Positions 1 to 13,779 are shown, numbered from the stretch's first letter. The stretch is DNA of 64,000 nt from Ophioderma brevispina (GCA_023653785.1 JAMKCH010072476.1:62001-126000); one strand, 5' to 3'. Notes: generated from the sequence alone by a model not told the origin. A program made the numbers and translations.

Positions 1-3000
1 TCTGTGAGGACAATTGTGTTTTACCTTTAATACTATTAGATAGGGTATGTTCAATGCAACTCAAAAAGATACTAAAACACCATCAGACACTTCCATCCAC
101 AAACGAACTTCTTCAGAACATTGTTAGATCATACTAAAAGCGCGCTAACGGCTCTTAATATAATTAACCTTAATTAGTTGGGTCATTTGTAGTAGCTTCT
201 ACCAAAGCACAGAAGGTCAAACAGATTCGCCCTGGGCCAAAATCTCAATATACATTTCATTCTATAATAATTTCCTATACACGTAGTACAATTTGTGTGT
301 TGCAATAGATCGAATTCCATATTAGCGAAAATGTTCTGACATCGTCTTTATGCTGTTGACAGTGGGAAATATGCACCAAGGTAAAATTACACTTCACAAA
401 ATATTCCCACTGACATTGTTTCCATTATACAGTTTGCTAGTTCCATATTCGTGTTGTTCATCCACTTCACATGGGCTATCGGAACCTCGGGCCACAGCGC
501 ATTGCTATTTCCGGGTTTCCACTGAATGTAATGCATGACCCGAGCAGTAAGTAGTAATTGGTTGGAATAGTTCACACGACGTGTATTATGCAATGGTTGT
601 GTGACGTCGTAATAAACACGTCGTGCATAGATTGGTTGGTGGTTTCAGAATTCTTTGATTCGTGTGATCGCAATGGAAGTAGCGGTTCCTGGGGCAAACA
701 TAGACTCCTTTATAAATATTGTTGATTGTCCGGTAAAAGTTTCTCGTGCCATCTGAACCCATACTCCCCTATGAAAGACTGCCTATAAATCTTTCAGAGA
801 TTGGGGGTTATGTATTTTAAATTGAGTTATCCCAATGGATTAAAATGTTTAAAATCGATACTCTTCATGTGGGTGAATTAAAACTGGGCTATACCATTTT
901 AAAGCCATATGCCCCTGTAGGAATTTTCATGCAACTCTACACACAGAAATTATTTAAATTCAGATTGACCAACTGCTGACAACTCTGGATTTTGCATTCT
1001 TTTTAATATTATACTTATGTCACTAGCTGAGCTGAGCTTTGCTGGCAGCTACTGCAGATACAACCTTACACTTGGCAGATTAAAACACCTAAACAGTTGA
1101 TTAATCCAATTTTATTACGTTTGATTAAGTAATTAGACACAATATGACGCCAATTGTGTGAGGTGTCGTTAAATTCTAATACCTTACTACCTTATTATGA
1201 GGTGAGAACAACTGTATTCCCAGGTAATTCATGTTTTAGGAATTGTTAAAGGACAGGACAGGCCAGGACTTTTTAGAACCGGTTTTATTTATTTTTAATT
1301 CCTTACATGTATATAGAAGCAAAAATAGACAAAAAAAAGTAATTATCAGCACTTCAATATTTGTTATGAGCCATATTAATGGCCATAATAAGGGCACTCA
1401 GAAAACGGGCGGGAGAGCTTCATTCAACTGGGAGGGCCTTATGTCTGACGTCACCCTGTTTACTCTAGAGCACTCACAAAAATTTAGAAGGGAAGAGGGT
1501 GATGAATGCACCGTTCTAATTTTGAACATAAAATTCCCACAAAATAGTACAATTAGCTTTACAGCCATTGACGGGTTATGACATATTTTACTATTATAGT
1601 GTTGTTTTAATAAAAGAGAAAAGGATGTCCTAAAAAGGATATGCTCATTAATAAATCATGATTAATTTAGGATTCTAGCATAAATGCTCAGCATTACATG
1701 GGTCACATTTAAGTGGTGCCCAAGTGGCAATACTGACTAAAATTGGTCGTACCGTGGGATGTTGCCAGATTGTTGTTTACTTTTTTTGGAAACAATTTTT
1801 AGCATGCGGCTGTAGGTGAGTGATTATCATGCTAATTAAGAAAAAAATGATGCGAAGATAATTGTAACTGTTTCAAAGCAGCCACATTTTAAGCTTTATG
1901 TTGATACAAAATTTGTAAAATGTACAAAAAAATGTCCTGCCCCTTTAACATGTTAAAGTTTGTGATCTTTGATTAGTTTGAGCTGGGTAGGCACTAGCAG
2001 GCCAGGAGAAGAATTTAAACAACAGTCTTGTTACTGTGGCTTGGATTCACCTTGCCATTCGTGATGACAATTGTGTTTCCACATGTATGGCATTCACAAT
2101 GTCTTTCCAAGCAAAAGACAACTTTACTGTAACATTGGATGATCTGGTAAGGTTCCATCATACTGATCTGCAGTGCAGAAATTTGCAGTGGCGACAAAAT
2201 TTTGATAATTTCTGTGCCAACGTAATTACAACCCCAGTATCACTAGTATTTTTTATTACAAAAACCAAACCCCTGAAAAATACAGTTTAAAGTGAATTGA
2301 ACTACTTGTCATGGTACCACAATGCAGTAGTTTGCAGTAAGGTGTGCACTGCCAACTTACAAGATTAATGCACTGCAGATGTAGTAGCTTTTAGAACTAT
2401 TAAATCTATAGGGCATCTCATCTGGCAAATATCCCTAACACAAAATACCATGGATAATACCACACCACTGAGGCTAGAAAATGCACAAAGTCCCAAATCA
2501 TGCAATGACGTCATCATTAAGAAAACACCATATGGGCAAAAAAATTGCTGGCCAGGGCTAACGGGACACCAGGGCTCCTAAATAAATCGGATAGGACACT
2601 CGATCAACGAAGTGGATGCATAATGCACACTGATCTGCAGAAATCCGTTACTTATGGATCGCCGGTCGAACGTGGCGGCTGTCCGCTACGCATCCCGAAT
2701 GCTACTGCATAAATAATCAGGTTAATTATCGTACCATGGTGGCGCTATCACTATGGCAATAATATTAATCCTGAAAAGAAAAGCTAAAAATTTTATTTTA
2801 AAATGTGAGAATTGTTTCTAAATGTATTAAAGAAGGTCATCAAAAATTTAGGGTTGGGATTTATTCCGTTTATGTAAAATGACGATATAGGCCTACATTA
2901 TTGGCATTTACACTCTCAACTAAGTTGGTATTAGATAATTTTTGACGGCAATGATTAAACCATTTTTGGCTTTCTTTTCAAGATTCATCTCACTTCCTTT

Positions 3001-3040
3001 AATATGCCTGCGAATCGTCTATGGGCATGGGTAACCAGTG
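1..3040. other. AT-rich stretch, no recognisable gene
   Basis: I see no family-level similarity here. The longest frame (1243-1581, plus, 112 codons) has no recognisable domain or signal and begins and ends in ordinary AT-rich sequence, so I treat it as chance. A minus frame at 2015-2197 has a CxxC-like pair in mid frame but no complete zinc-finger pattern. The octamer TAGGCCTA, over-represented in this window, occurs at 2888-2895. Confidence 0.6.
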
Positions 3041-3054
3041 TCACCCGGCCTGCA

Positions 3055-3215
3055 ACACCCTCGTGGCTTGCCTCCCTGGTCATGGAACCGGGGGCTCAGG
3101 GAGGGCCCTGGTTCGATTCCCACCCAAGATGCGAAATCTTCTTTAGCTTCTACCCTTTACACCTTCCTTCCTTTGGGAGATAGGCTGGAGGACAAGTTTT
3201 GGGGTTTATGACATA
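3055..3215 (+). repeat. tRNA-like SINE head (candidate)
   Basis: A B-box-like GGTTCGATTCC lies at 3110-3120, and an A-box-like TGGCTTGCC lies about 45 bases upstream (from 3064). That is the spacing of an internal RNA polymerase III promoter. The segment is more GC-rich than its flanks. The acceptor stem does not pair, so it is not a functional tRNA. A tRNA-derived SINE or tRNA pseudogene is the likeliest reading; I cannot see a clear tail or target-site duplication. Confidence 0.35.
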
Positions 3216-3219
3216 ACAA

Positions 3220-4205
3220 GTGTATTTTCACAAATGCACTGGAAGTTCATGGTGTCACTGTGAAAATGTTTAATTTGGGATGATTATAATAATCGTAAAC
3301 TACTCCCCCTCCCCCCTCCTCTTTCAGAATTTCAAACAGAGTGAAAAAAATATTTGGGTTACCCGGGAGCTAGCGCAGCGTGCTGAAAAAATTTGGATAA
3401 TTCCTGATTCCCGGCCCTGGTTTTGTCGGCACACAGACTCAACGTCCCCCCCCCCCCCATTAAAAAATGGTCTGGGGATGCCCCTGATTCTTCAACTGGG
3501 GTGGGAATGTTTCAAATCTAATTGGTGACTATATGTAGTGCTTACACAACTGACATGTTTTATGTGAAAAATTATCAAATGAGAGAGAGAATTTAACTAA
3601 AACATTCAAATTTTGAAAGTAAATTATTACTGAAAAGAGATTCAACTTTTGGATATTTAAGTATGTTTGAAACTTTAATGTAAAATATTTTTGTTTTCAA
3701 TAAATAATATTAAGTGAATTAAGTAACTTATTATGAATCTGGTTCTGCTGATAATTGCAGTTATATGCTTGGAATCAAAAATGGATATATGAGGAATCTT
3801 GGCAAGAGTTCCATATGCTCCCCTTCAAAGTATTACGTGTAAGAAATTTTGCCTTGGGGACTTAGAGGTGATTTGTTCCGATTTTTGTCTATCGGTTCTC
3901 TATTTGATATGAGAGCCTGCCACCTGTACACACCGACCATCAAGTACCGTGGGAAACAAACTTCGGTTTTGAGTTAGACACGATTAATGAATAGTGCAAC
4001 GCCCCTATTAACTAATGTGCTAAGATGATGGTTAACCACTAAAACGGTAGTTTTTATCTATATCTTGAGAAGAAATGGATTGAAAGCTGATGATGAAATT
4101 TCAGGACGACAATGGAAAAATACGGCCTTTCGTGATATCAAAATTTGATACGACTTCCGGTTTAATCAGGGGGGGTCCCAAAGACTGATCGGAAATGCAC
4201 CTTTA
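3220..4205. other. unannotated AT-rich sequence
   Basis: Nothing recognised. It contains a short C run (about 3449-3459) and long AT-rich tracts. The GC-richer piece just before the next repeat (about 4130-4200) may be flanking transposon material but matches nothing else in the window. Confidence 0.5.
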
Positions 4206-4211
4206 AGTCAG

Positions 4212-4530
4212 CCTTTAAAAAGTGCAACAAGAGATTTTGAGAGATTTTGTGAGGCACCCAAATTGTATAGTAAAAAATTTTTTTAGTTTAATGTCATATT
4301 GATAGAGACTTCAAAATTTTGTACTTTGGATTGCCTACAGAATGTCTTAAAAGGGAAAAAGGTTGGATTTTGATTGGCTTATATTTCAATATAAAACAGG
4401 CTGAATAACATATGAAATTAGAAATTTCACAATTTTGAACCAACGAAACATTTCTCAGCGTAATCCTTTATTAGATGGGAATATTTTTGCTGTTAAGCTT
4501 TACATTAGCGCAAAATTGTTGACGAACCTT
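4212..4530 (+). mobile_element. TIR-MITE family 1, copy 1 (truncated)
   Basis: First of four copies of one family (others at 8775-9133, 11672-12016 and, inverted, 53979-54330). Shared landmarks in order are GTGCAACAAGAGATTTTGAG, GGCACCCAAAT, AGAATGTCTTAAA, AAATTAGAAATTTCACA, CATTTCTCAGC and TAATCCTTT..AGATGGG. The element has no coding capacity, which suggests a non-autonomous DNA element. This copy keeps the 5' terminal repeat, but I cannot find its 3' terminal repeat, so it seems truncated near 4530. Confidence 0.7.
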
Positions 4531-7276
4531 CAAGGTTAGGGGGTTTTGTTTGTGTTAGACCTAAAAAGAATGTGTTTCTACAGAATTGTTAGAGGTGTGC
4601 ATAGGGAACTCTTTATGGAATCTTGTTCCTCATGTAGAATAGGCTGGGGTTGTACAACCGAGAAAGTATGACTTTTGTTGGTATGCTATAAATTAGATGC
4701 CCAGGAAGGAAACACTTGAAAGCAAATAATTTAAAAAATACTAACAGTTCATTCAGCACAGAAGTAGTCAATTTGACAGTCTGTCACTGTGGCATGTTAG
4801 GGGCCATGTTTGTGTATGAATGATCATTTGACTGTTACTAAAATGTGATTCAAGCATGACATAAGGAAGCCCAGCCTGCTTAGTTGGCCATGGGTCATTT
4901 TGCAAATTTGTTGTGGACAAAATGGCCTGACAAACTTCTAATGTCACAACCTTTCATTCTTGAGTATCTATTAAATTCCTTAATGCAAACACTTTTGGGC
5001 AAAATGCACATCTCACAAAATATTGTAAGGGTGAAACTTGATCAACCTTTGACATGCAAACACAAGTTTCATGCTCCGCTTCAAGTACTGATATGCATGA
5101 CAATTTTTTTATGTCATTGCACCGTTTTGCACCCATGTTCACTATTGAGATATAGAATGAACTCAAGACTCTAAGTCCACAGTAATTTTGGAGAACATTG
5201 GATATTTTCAAACCTGTGGGCTCTTGTGGCGAACTAGTCATCAGGTGCCGATTTCTCATCATTATATGGGATGTATCAGTTTACCCCAACCCCTATGTTC
5301 TACCACTTTCTTACAGTATCTCCTGATTGGGCTCATTACTGATATTCATGATATAAACCACTTAGTAAACCATCAAAATAGGCTTTCTGTATGTCTACAA
5401 GCCTTTAAGGTGTGTCCCTTCATGTGTCTGATTGGTTAAATATATCAGATAACCCAATTTAAACCCCCCAAATTTTAAAATGTATTGGCCCATAGACCTT
5501 GGGGTTAAAACATCTCTTTTCAGGGATTGTATTGTAACTTTCATCCCTAGCTGTGTATTTCTGGAACTAACTCATTCGGGCATTTGACTTGTTCCAGGAT
5601 TTGTCCAGCAGGGCCTCCATTTTTTTTTGTTTAAATTCATGATAAATATTACATTCCCTTCATTTATATCCATCAATCTTCGTATTATATAACGTATCTT
5701 AATACAGTTATGAAAAGCACACAATGTTATATGTTATAAATTCCACATAATGCATTATACTCTTCATACCTATTTTGTATCATGTTCTTTATGCCTTAAC
5801 AGAATGTGTTGTGATACAAGGGTGAAGAGTAAATGTTATAAAATGATCCAGTACCTTCTGAAATCCTGTGCACCGAGAGGCCGTTGTAAAAAATCTAGTT
5901 TTTACATGCAATCTCCATGAAATGGGCATATAGAGGGCACTATAACCACACAAAATCATGACTTTATGGCAAAAATTCACAATAAGATTTTTATGATTTT
6001 GATGAGGGTATAGATCTGGCATGTCAATACATATATCATTTGTCAATTATGTCCCACCTATATTTTTAATGACAATGCATTGGGTCAAACAAACTTTGTT
6101 ATGTTTATGTTTATATGCACGTTCTATCCTACTCATATTTTTATGAGCAATTTGAATTGTGCCATATAGCCACACCAGTAGTAGTATTAGGCTAACTCCG
6201 CATCTACTCCAATAGTGGGATGAATATGTATATTAAGAAGTGTCAATCTATCTAACCCTACCTCACCATCCAAAATTGAGTGAATATTGTTCATGCATGG
6301 TATACAAAGTTAATCATTTTGATGCCTTAGTTTTAAAATATATGCTATTCTTGCCATCAAAATGGTTTCAATAAAATGATACTTAGGAAGTGGTTTATAA
6401 TCATTGTATCTAACCCAATGAAAATGGCAAACTCTTTGAATATACACAATAAACATTTAAGTATAGATTGAGGTATATTTTTTAATCCAATGTTGGGACT
6501 GTTATTATGTAAAAAGGGTTTATATCATCAGTATACATAATGAAAGTATATGGTATAATTATTTAAACTCCATTCATAACATTAATCAAAATCTGAATAT
6601 ACTTTTTTTGATGTATTTTTTCAGTGCCTCAGCATGAGTTGGTAAACTTAATTGAAAACCTTTTTGAAACTATGCTGGTTTTCCCCCCTTCATGGCACGA
6701 TGAGGAGTACAGAATATTTAAAAAATATTCCTATACTCTCATTCTTGTTCTTTTTTAATCTTAGTTTTTATTTAGTTGTTGTTTCGGTACAAAATAAAAG
6801 ACTTTATCTAGTATATTTACGAATTAAATTAGATTTACTACACTATTCAAAAGTCAACATAATCCCATTTGCATTCATGTCTTTGTTTTGTAAGTTATTG
6901 GTTCAATTTATTTTTTGAAAGAAAGCCACTACCAAGAATGTTCTTGGTATATGTTGCATACGATAGCTTCATAAATTGATGTATTGTTCACAAGGGAATC
7001 ATTTGTTAATCACAGTACACACCATATCTGTCCTAGACATCAATGCAGTTTAATTTTAAATCTGATCACATGGTTTAGTTATGTGTACATTGTTTTTCCG
7101 AATTGGCTACTGTGCAAAAGTCTATTACGGCAACACACGATCGATGCTCATTCGTCGTAAATGACAGATTTTGACTGGTATCAGGTCAGATCCACTTCAC
7201 CTTTTACATTAATTATCACTAAGACACTTGTTCCAAATACCAAGAGGGGTATTCTTTTTTAAATGAACAAAGTGGT
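4531..7276. other. AT-rich stretch without recognisable features
   Basis: Reading frames here (for example 4884-5174, 4954-5262 minus, 6652-6918) show no domain, conserved motif or splice context and overlap one another on opposite strands, so I do not call genes. No tandem repeat or clear inverted repeat was noticed. Confidence 0.5.
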
Positions 7277-7280
7277 CATG

Positions 7281-7325
7281 TGAGGTCAAGTTGTAAGATT
7301 ATGCTGACATTGTAACTTGACCTCA
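7281..7325. repeat. inverted repeat with AGGTCA arms
   Basis: TGAGGTCAAGTT at 7281-7292 is matched exactly in inverted orientation by AACTTGACCTCA at 7314-7325, with a 21-base loop. Each arm holds an AGGTCA half-site. A further AAGGTCA lies nearby at about 7400, so the ~150-bp neighbourhood may be a remnant of an AGGTCA-rich repeat. Confidence 0.6.
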
Positions 7326-8774
7326 ATTGAAAGTTGAAGTTCAATTTGAACCCAAAGCTTGGTGTATGGATATTACATGAAACCCCCATTGTTTATATGT
7401 CAAAGGTCACCTTTAGTCAACGGTTACAACATTAAGGCAAAGTAACCATATGAGGCATTAAATCATGCACAACCACGATGGTCAGGCAACCCCACCTGTT
7501 CCAAGGACAGCAATGTTGTTTTGTTTAATGAATTTTGGTTGAGATTCTGGTCAAGAAAATTACTGTAGTGGCTTAACCCTGGGCACTCTACCACCTATGA
7601 TAACCTGTGTCCGATTGGTTCAATTACAACAGGACAAGAACCGTAAACATAGATAGCTACCCTCTGAACTACCCAATCAAAAGAGTGTTTTCTATATCTC
7701 TGTTAACCATATCACTGTTGGACATTATATTGATGCTCATTACATACAATGATATTTCACTTTCGCAGTAACCACTCAAAATAGTGCTTAGATGCCAAGT
7801 AAGCGATTAGTGCTCAGCGGTTAAAAGTCAACAACTAGTCAGTTCTTAGAGTAGATTCAACCCACCCATCGTGCCCAAGGAAACTTTTTGGACAATTGTT
7901 TTCGATTGGTTGGAGAGGCAGCAGCAAAAAGAACGTGGCCCGATTCATGTGTCTCATGAATGAACTAAGCTCAGCTACTTCTAATCCAGCGAACTAGGCA
8001 GCTAAGCTAAGATGATCTGGCCTTTTCACATTGACTTCATTTTCGATTTTCACATAACAGTTGCAAAGACTTTTGTGTTCTTTGTATCCAAAACGGGCGC
8101 TCAAAAATCAGTAAACATTTAACTCAACCTGTTACAATACATTGAATACCACTGAAGCCAATACAATTAGTCAGAATTCTTTTAAGTATTGGCTATAAAT
8201 TTGTCTTACGTTTACTTGAAGACTTTCATTTTACTAGAATTTTCTTTTCTTTGGTATTGGAATCCATGTTTCAATAGATTAGCGTGGTATTTAATTCCCC
8301 CACTGCACACGCCTCTTCATTCAATGCTTACTATCTTCGGGACAAGCACTCGAGGTGACAGCATGGGTTGAATCTACTATAGTGATGTATAACATTTACA
8401 AAATACCCCTTGTATGAGGCAAGTCATAATTACAATTCTTGTTGCAGTTTCAGGGTAATCTCTAACTTGCATTGGTCAACCCCCCCATATCATGTAGGTT
8501 TGACTTAAGAATTCAGAACTTCCTTTTAAAGGTAATGTTAAACAATTTTAAGAAGTTAATCTTTTCGTAAATAAAGATCAATAATTCGTCACACTACTGA
8601 ATACTGAAAATTTTGGAAGACACTAGTCACATCAATATCAAATGCGGAGAAGTAAGAAAAGAGATGTGAGAAGTGCCATATTTTTTTCCATGTGAGTGTG
8701 GTGATTAACTATTGAAAATTGTAGTTATGGTAGGTGTGATTGTTTCCCTGTTTTAAGCTGGAAAAGGTTTGCGT
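7326..8774. other. unannotated sequence
   Basis: No family-level similarity, tandem array or convincing exon seen. Short frames (for example 8189-8371) are not supported. Confidence 0.5.
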
Positions 8775-9133
8775 TAAATTTAAATGTGCAACGAGAGATT
8801 TTGAGGCACCAAAATAATTATGTCCATATATAGTATTTCATATAGCTGATCAATAGATTTCTCCCCTTGTAATTATAGTTACAGAATGTCTTAAAGAGAG
8901 AAAAAAAAAGCGATTTTATTTGCTTACCATTACAATGTAAAACAGTCAGAAGTCGTATTTGCTCCAATACGAAATTAGAAATTTCACACAAATTTGTACC
9001 AACAAAGCATTTCTCCATCTTAATCCTTTCAGATGGGGGATTTTTGATGAAGAGCTTTACACTCAGTACAAAAATCAGAACTTTCATTTTTTTAGGACAC
9101 CTGATATGTTAAATCTCTGTTTGCACCTTAAAT
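8775..9133 (+). mobile_element. TIR-MITE family 1, copy 2 (near full length)
   Basis: Left end TTTAAATGTGCAACGAGAG (about 8779) and right end CTCTGTTTGCACCTTAAA (about 9115-9132) are imperfect terminal inverted repeats. The interior shows the family landmarks in the same order as the other copies: GAATGTCTTAAAGAG, AAATTAGAAATTTCACA, CATTTCTCCATCTTAATCC and TTCAGATGGGGG. The minus-strand frame 8818-9087 is an accident of the repeat. Confidence 0.75.
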
Positions 9134-9144
9134 GAATAGCTGAT

Positions 9145-9907
9145 ATGCAAAAGGGGCTTACGTCCATTTTTACTAAACCGAAAATTGAGTTATTAGTATT
9201 ACGTTATAATGCCAATAAAATACACATTTTGGTGCTTGTTTTTGACTTTTCATACCTCCTTCCCTTCCTGAGATTCGTATTTTTTCCTTTCGGAAATCTT
9301 GGGAATTTTCCTGAAATTTTGACTTAAAAGGCTATAATCAAAGAAAAAGATAGTTTTGTTTTCCTTTTTTTTGATGTATTTATGGTAGCCTTTAATGTTC
9401 TTTTAACTTTTAAAACCAGAATCAACTCTTTTTAAGTCACTATGTGTGAACAAATCATTTTAATTAACAAATTTGCGTTCATATTTCGGAAAAACTTAAA
9501 ACTGTCAAAAATGGCATTTACCAATTTAATTGAATGTTCAATAATTTAAAAAATAATGAGATATTAGTTTTCTTTTTTATTTTAAAAAAACAGTCAAGTG
9601 AATGATTAGTGACCAAAGATTAGAATCAATTGTAATCACAAAGGTTATTTTTAAGAAAAAGGGTCAATTAGTTGCAAAAGGGCTTACATCCACTTTTCAA
9701 ATTAAGGTTAATTCATAATAAGAAAATAAATGCATTTGAACGATCCTTCTTTTTTATTTGTCTTACAAACCTGGTTTCTAAAAAAATAAACTTAATATTC
9801 AATCATTATAACATCTTATGACACCATATCCGTTTTCCTTGTGGTTCCTTTAATCCCGTCTTTTTTCCTCGAAGTGCAAAAATGGATGTAAGCCCTTTGC
9901 AATCCGC
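9145..9907. mobile_element. element with GCTTACATCCA terminal repeats
   Basis: Three related ends are visible: GCAAAAGGGGCTTACGTCCA near 9147, GCAAAAGGGCTTACATCCAC near 9674, and the inverted partner TGGATGTAAGCCCTTTGCAA ending near 9905. The 9674-9905 pair bounds a ~230-bp unit with ~25-bp terminal inverted repeats. The 9147 copy would give a ~760-bp unit. The interior is AT-rich and non-coding, so this reads as a MITE or a nested pair. Confidence 0.5.
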
Positions 9908-11670
9908 TCTTCAAATACGGGCACTAAGCCTATTATGGTTTTTTTTGTATTTGTAGAAATTGCACAGTGGGCTCTGTTTGTGTTCAATTCAATACATCCG
10001 TATATTTATATATGCAAGTTTAGTCAATCGGCGAGAATATGCAGCATGATTGTATTGAAATGACTTGAAATTTTTGCCTGTTGAAAAACATCACCACATG
10101 AAAAAAGCGAGACAAGGTATTTCATGCATGTTTTTATATTACAATACTTGTTGCAAGATATCCTTAGAACCTTATACTTAATGTCGCCAAAAATTTTGTC
10201 CATGTATCACAAAAGTCAGGTTTGGCATGGGGGTCACTTTTTGGCCCTAATTGTACATGTGCTTGCATTCTAGAGTTAGAAATTATAGTCTGTTTGCTTT
10301 TGGAAGACCTAAAATCTGAGAATGCCACTGAATTGCCAAGTAAAACATCTTCCTACTGTTTGCACCATTATTGCATGAAATCAAATTTGGTGCCTTCCAC
10401 ACTCCATAGATTGGCCATACTTTTTCCACTTGAATTCTCGTTAATGCCAATTTGAAGTCCAGTTGTAAATCATTATTCAGATGTGTTTTTGTAAATAGGA
10501 GGTATTGATTGTAGCTCATTGCCCGGTGGTCCCTTGGCCTTATCAACAAGATAATAAGCGTACATGTGAAATAAATCCTTTTTGAAATGCAAGATTTTCA
10601 TATTCATGTAAAGACAGACTACATGTTAAGTTATGAGTTTCTGGATATATTTTTTTGCTAAGTGTGAGTGTTTTTTTCCTCTTGTTATCTTTTGTTTACT
10701 GTTATCACAGTCATTACATGCCTTTAGAGTGGCATTTCATAAAAGGCAGAAAGTTCCTAATTCCTCATAGGCAGTTTGCCAAATGGGAATCTGTTAAAAA
10801 TACAACCAACTTGTGGAACAATTTTTTTCATTTGTTAGGTAATCTGCTACCAAATTATCCTAGTCCTTCTAGTTATCACATTGGAAAAGACCAATTCAAA
10901 GAGTCTAAGTAAAATGTATACTGCAAATCTAATGACAAAATGTAGCCAATTCAGAATCTTATGCTATCTTTTTTTATAAGTATAATATGCACCTACTGCA
11001 AACGCGGGGTAATTATAATACGATGATGATACCTATTTAGCCTATATAAATGCAAACAGCAACCGTGACAGTGAAATATAAACTATTAATTGTGCAGCCA
11101 AACCCCATGCACTAATAAAGAGATAGATGATAGAGGGTAGCTGCCTCCCTTGTACCGTATCCTTCTTTCTCTCCTATTCTTCCCGATCTGCTGCCAAGTA
11201 ATAGTTTAGACGTATCGCCCTATTAGTAAAAACAAAATTATGAGAATTGGTGCAAATTGACCACTGATAATCTTCGAGTTTATTTGGATCCATTCTTTAT
11301 AACGCTTTTCTCTTCTAAGTACACAATCTTGGTATGTTACAAACTACCTAAATGTAGTCATTCTGTTATACTTAGGCTATAGTAGCGTTTGAACTTTATG
11401 AAAAAAATACAGTCTGTAGCTTGATACAGTATGAAGGAGAATTAGTTTCAGAACCGTTTAGATTTAGGGCTTTGGGGTAGGGTATGTAAAGAGGTCGATT
11501 GTTCTTCTATTACTTGTTGTAAATATTCCTTGTGATACACCCCCCAATGTATGGAAACATTGTAAATCTGAGGTTGTAGAGCGAAAGAAATGAAACAATT
11601 TTTTTCTGGATGCACACTGATCAATATTTGTTAGTGTTATTATTTCTGGCTGTCTTCTCAAGGAGTCTAA
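9908..11670. other. unannotated AT-rich sequence
   Basis: Several 60-90-codon frames occur (10222-10455 plus, 10283-10549 minus, 10655-10912 plus), none with a recognised motif. No repeat structure noticed. Confidence 0.5.
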
Positions 11671-11671
11671 A

Positions 11672-12016
11672 CTTTAAAGGTGGGTGCAACAAGAGATTTG
11701 GAGGCACCCAATAGTCATTTCATATAGATTAGACATTCAATAGATTCTTACATTGTATTTGACAGTCTTAGAGAAAAAAAACAAGTGATTTTGATTTGCC
11801 TATAAATTTCATTGTAAAACTACACTGAATTTTGTATTTGCCCCTATACAAAATTGAAAATATGTCACATTTTCGTACCCCAAGAAACATTTCTCAGCTT
11901 AATTCCTTTCAGATGGGGGTATTTTTGATAAAATGCTTACCCAGTGGAAAAAATCAATACTTCATTCTTAGGGACAAACTGATATTGGAAACTCTAATTG
12001 CACCTTTTTTAAACGA
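11672..12016 (+). mobile_element. TIR-MITE family 1, copy 3 (near full length)
   Basis: Left end TTTAAAGGTGGGTGCAACAA (about 11675) and right end CTCTAATTGCACCTTTTTTA (about 11993-12012) form terminal inverted repeats. Interior landmarks match the family: GAGGCACCCAAT, TTTCTCAGCTTAATTCCTTT and CAGATGGGGGTATTTTTGAT. The 91-codon frame at 11832-12107 lies almost wholly inside the repeat and is not conserved in the other copies, so it is not a gene. Confidence 0.75.
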
Positions 12017-13260
12017 GGTTTCAAGAAGGCTAGTCATTCCTAGATGGACCTTTTTACTTCCAACATACTCTGAAAAGTGTGATGTAATACTGAGAAAATT
12101 CCAATGAGGGCCACTACAGTCCATCCCATCAGGAATTCTTCACCTATTAACATAAATGACAGTCAGAGTATGCTGAAAGAAAAATAAGGCCATCCAGAAG
12201 ACTAAGCCTACAGTTTAAAACTTGGTTCAAAAGTTGAAAACGCTTGAGGATGTCAATTCTAACAAATCGCAAATAGACCATAATATGTTAAGCTAACTTT
12301 TGACATTGTCAAACGGATATTTTAGGACAGATATTCCCCTTAAGTTCAGCCAGAATATGGTATACTTGAAACAAATGGATTACAGAGAAAAACAATATAG
12401 GCCTATACTATAATAACAAGTGGTAATATATCATATGCTTTCCCCCTGAAGCAAAAAGGTGGAAAAAAAACGGACAACTACACCACCCAAAACAAACAAA
12501 TAATACATAGCCTACACCACCCCACACACCCAACCCACCAACCCAACCACCCCCCCAACGGAAAAAAGCTGGTTCGCTAGGAGCCTAGCCAACATTACAG
12601 GTATATAATGAAACAATGAAAGACAAATGTCATGGTGTGCAGGTTGAAGCCAACATCTTCCTAAAGTTGAAGCCCATTTCCACAATGTTGAGGATGATGT
12701 GTGTTCCCTAAAACAAAATGAATGGCCACACATGAATCTATGGAGATGTTATGTATGTGTTAAACACTGGCCACTTTGGTTTATTCAAAAAGGAGTTATA
12801 TGAAGTTTATGGGACATACCCAAGGTCAGAAAACAACCTCCTGTGGTTCACAAAAACAATATTACAATGACAATTTGGAAGAAGTTGACTATCAATGTAT
12901 AAATTTAAACAATATATATATCTGATACGATTAGTGATCAATCAGAAAATAAAGAAAATTGTTATATCTTACCAATGACAACGCCGTTGTTGGTTGCACA
13001 CCAGAGTCTGTAGAATCGGGTCCACATAAATCTTGTGACACAATAGCACTATATTGCTGGTACGTTACCGTGCAATAGTTGGCATATCGCAAAAGTCCTT
13101 TTCCTCTAGACCAGCCCGAATTATTTTAACTTGAGCTTGGAGAAAGACTGGGACCAGAACATGCAGATTGGTATAAAAATAGCAAATCTACAGTACTCAG
13201 TGCCGAAGGTGAACTCCTTCTAGAGGCGTCACTGGTATTAGAAACAATTCAGCTGGTATT
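12017..13260. other. unannotated sequence with a C/A-rich tract
   Basis: A low-complexity CCCAACC/ACCC tract lies at about 12520-12560. TAGGCCTA occurs near 12399. The frame 12512-12733 (minus) is generated partly by the low-complexity tract. Nothing else recognised. Confidence 0.5.
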
Positions 13261-13262
13261 TT

Positions 13263-13549
13263 AAAATGGGATATACAAGTTCTCCCCCTTCGGTCTGGAG
13301 GTCTTACACTTGGTGAAATATCTTGCCAAATGCAATGACAATTACTTGCAGCATAATTTGTTCCTCATATTTCCCATGACTGCAACAAAACTTGCAAGAC
13401 AAGTTGAAAATGTTGCAATCCTTCAGTTCACTGAAAACTTGTTGGAATTGACTACACCTTTTCTAACAGATAGTGTGTGTGAACTTCCTGGCTTAGAACA
13501 TGTTAGATGTAATAAACCAAAAACTGTAAAGGTGCATAAAGCTATATAG
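13263..13549 (+). other. unclassified open frame, ~95 codons, no function assigned
   Basis: The frame is open from the stop at about 13263 to TAG at 13547-13549 with no good ATG near its start. The amino-acid composition looks protein-like, with a short amphipathic stretch around the centre, but no motif is recognised. I find no strong acceptor upstream. It could be a worn exon, a retro-pseudogene fragment or chance. Confidence 0.15.
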
Positions 13550-13779
13550 TTGGTCTACACTGATTGATCATGCAGAGGTTATCATACAATATTATCCAAT
13601 GATCCAATCAGATAATCTGTTAGAAAGGTGGTACACCTCAGTGGGTTAAGCCAGTGCAACAGCTCAATGGTTGTACCTTGAACCAAGGAATTGCCGAACA
13701 GAAATTAACTTTAATGGATCTATATTTTGCTACAAAAGAATTGCCATTATGGATATTACAATTATAACAGGTATTCTCC

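Noticed and set aside
1243..1581. 112-codon plus frame
   Set aside because: No motif, no splice or promoter context, AT-rich surroundings.
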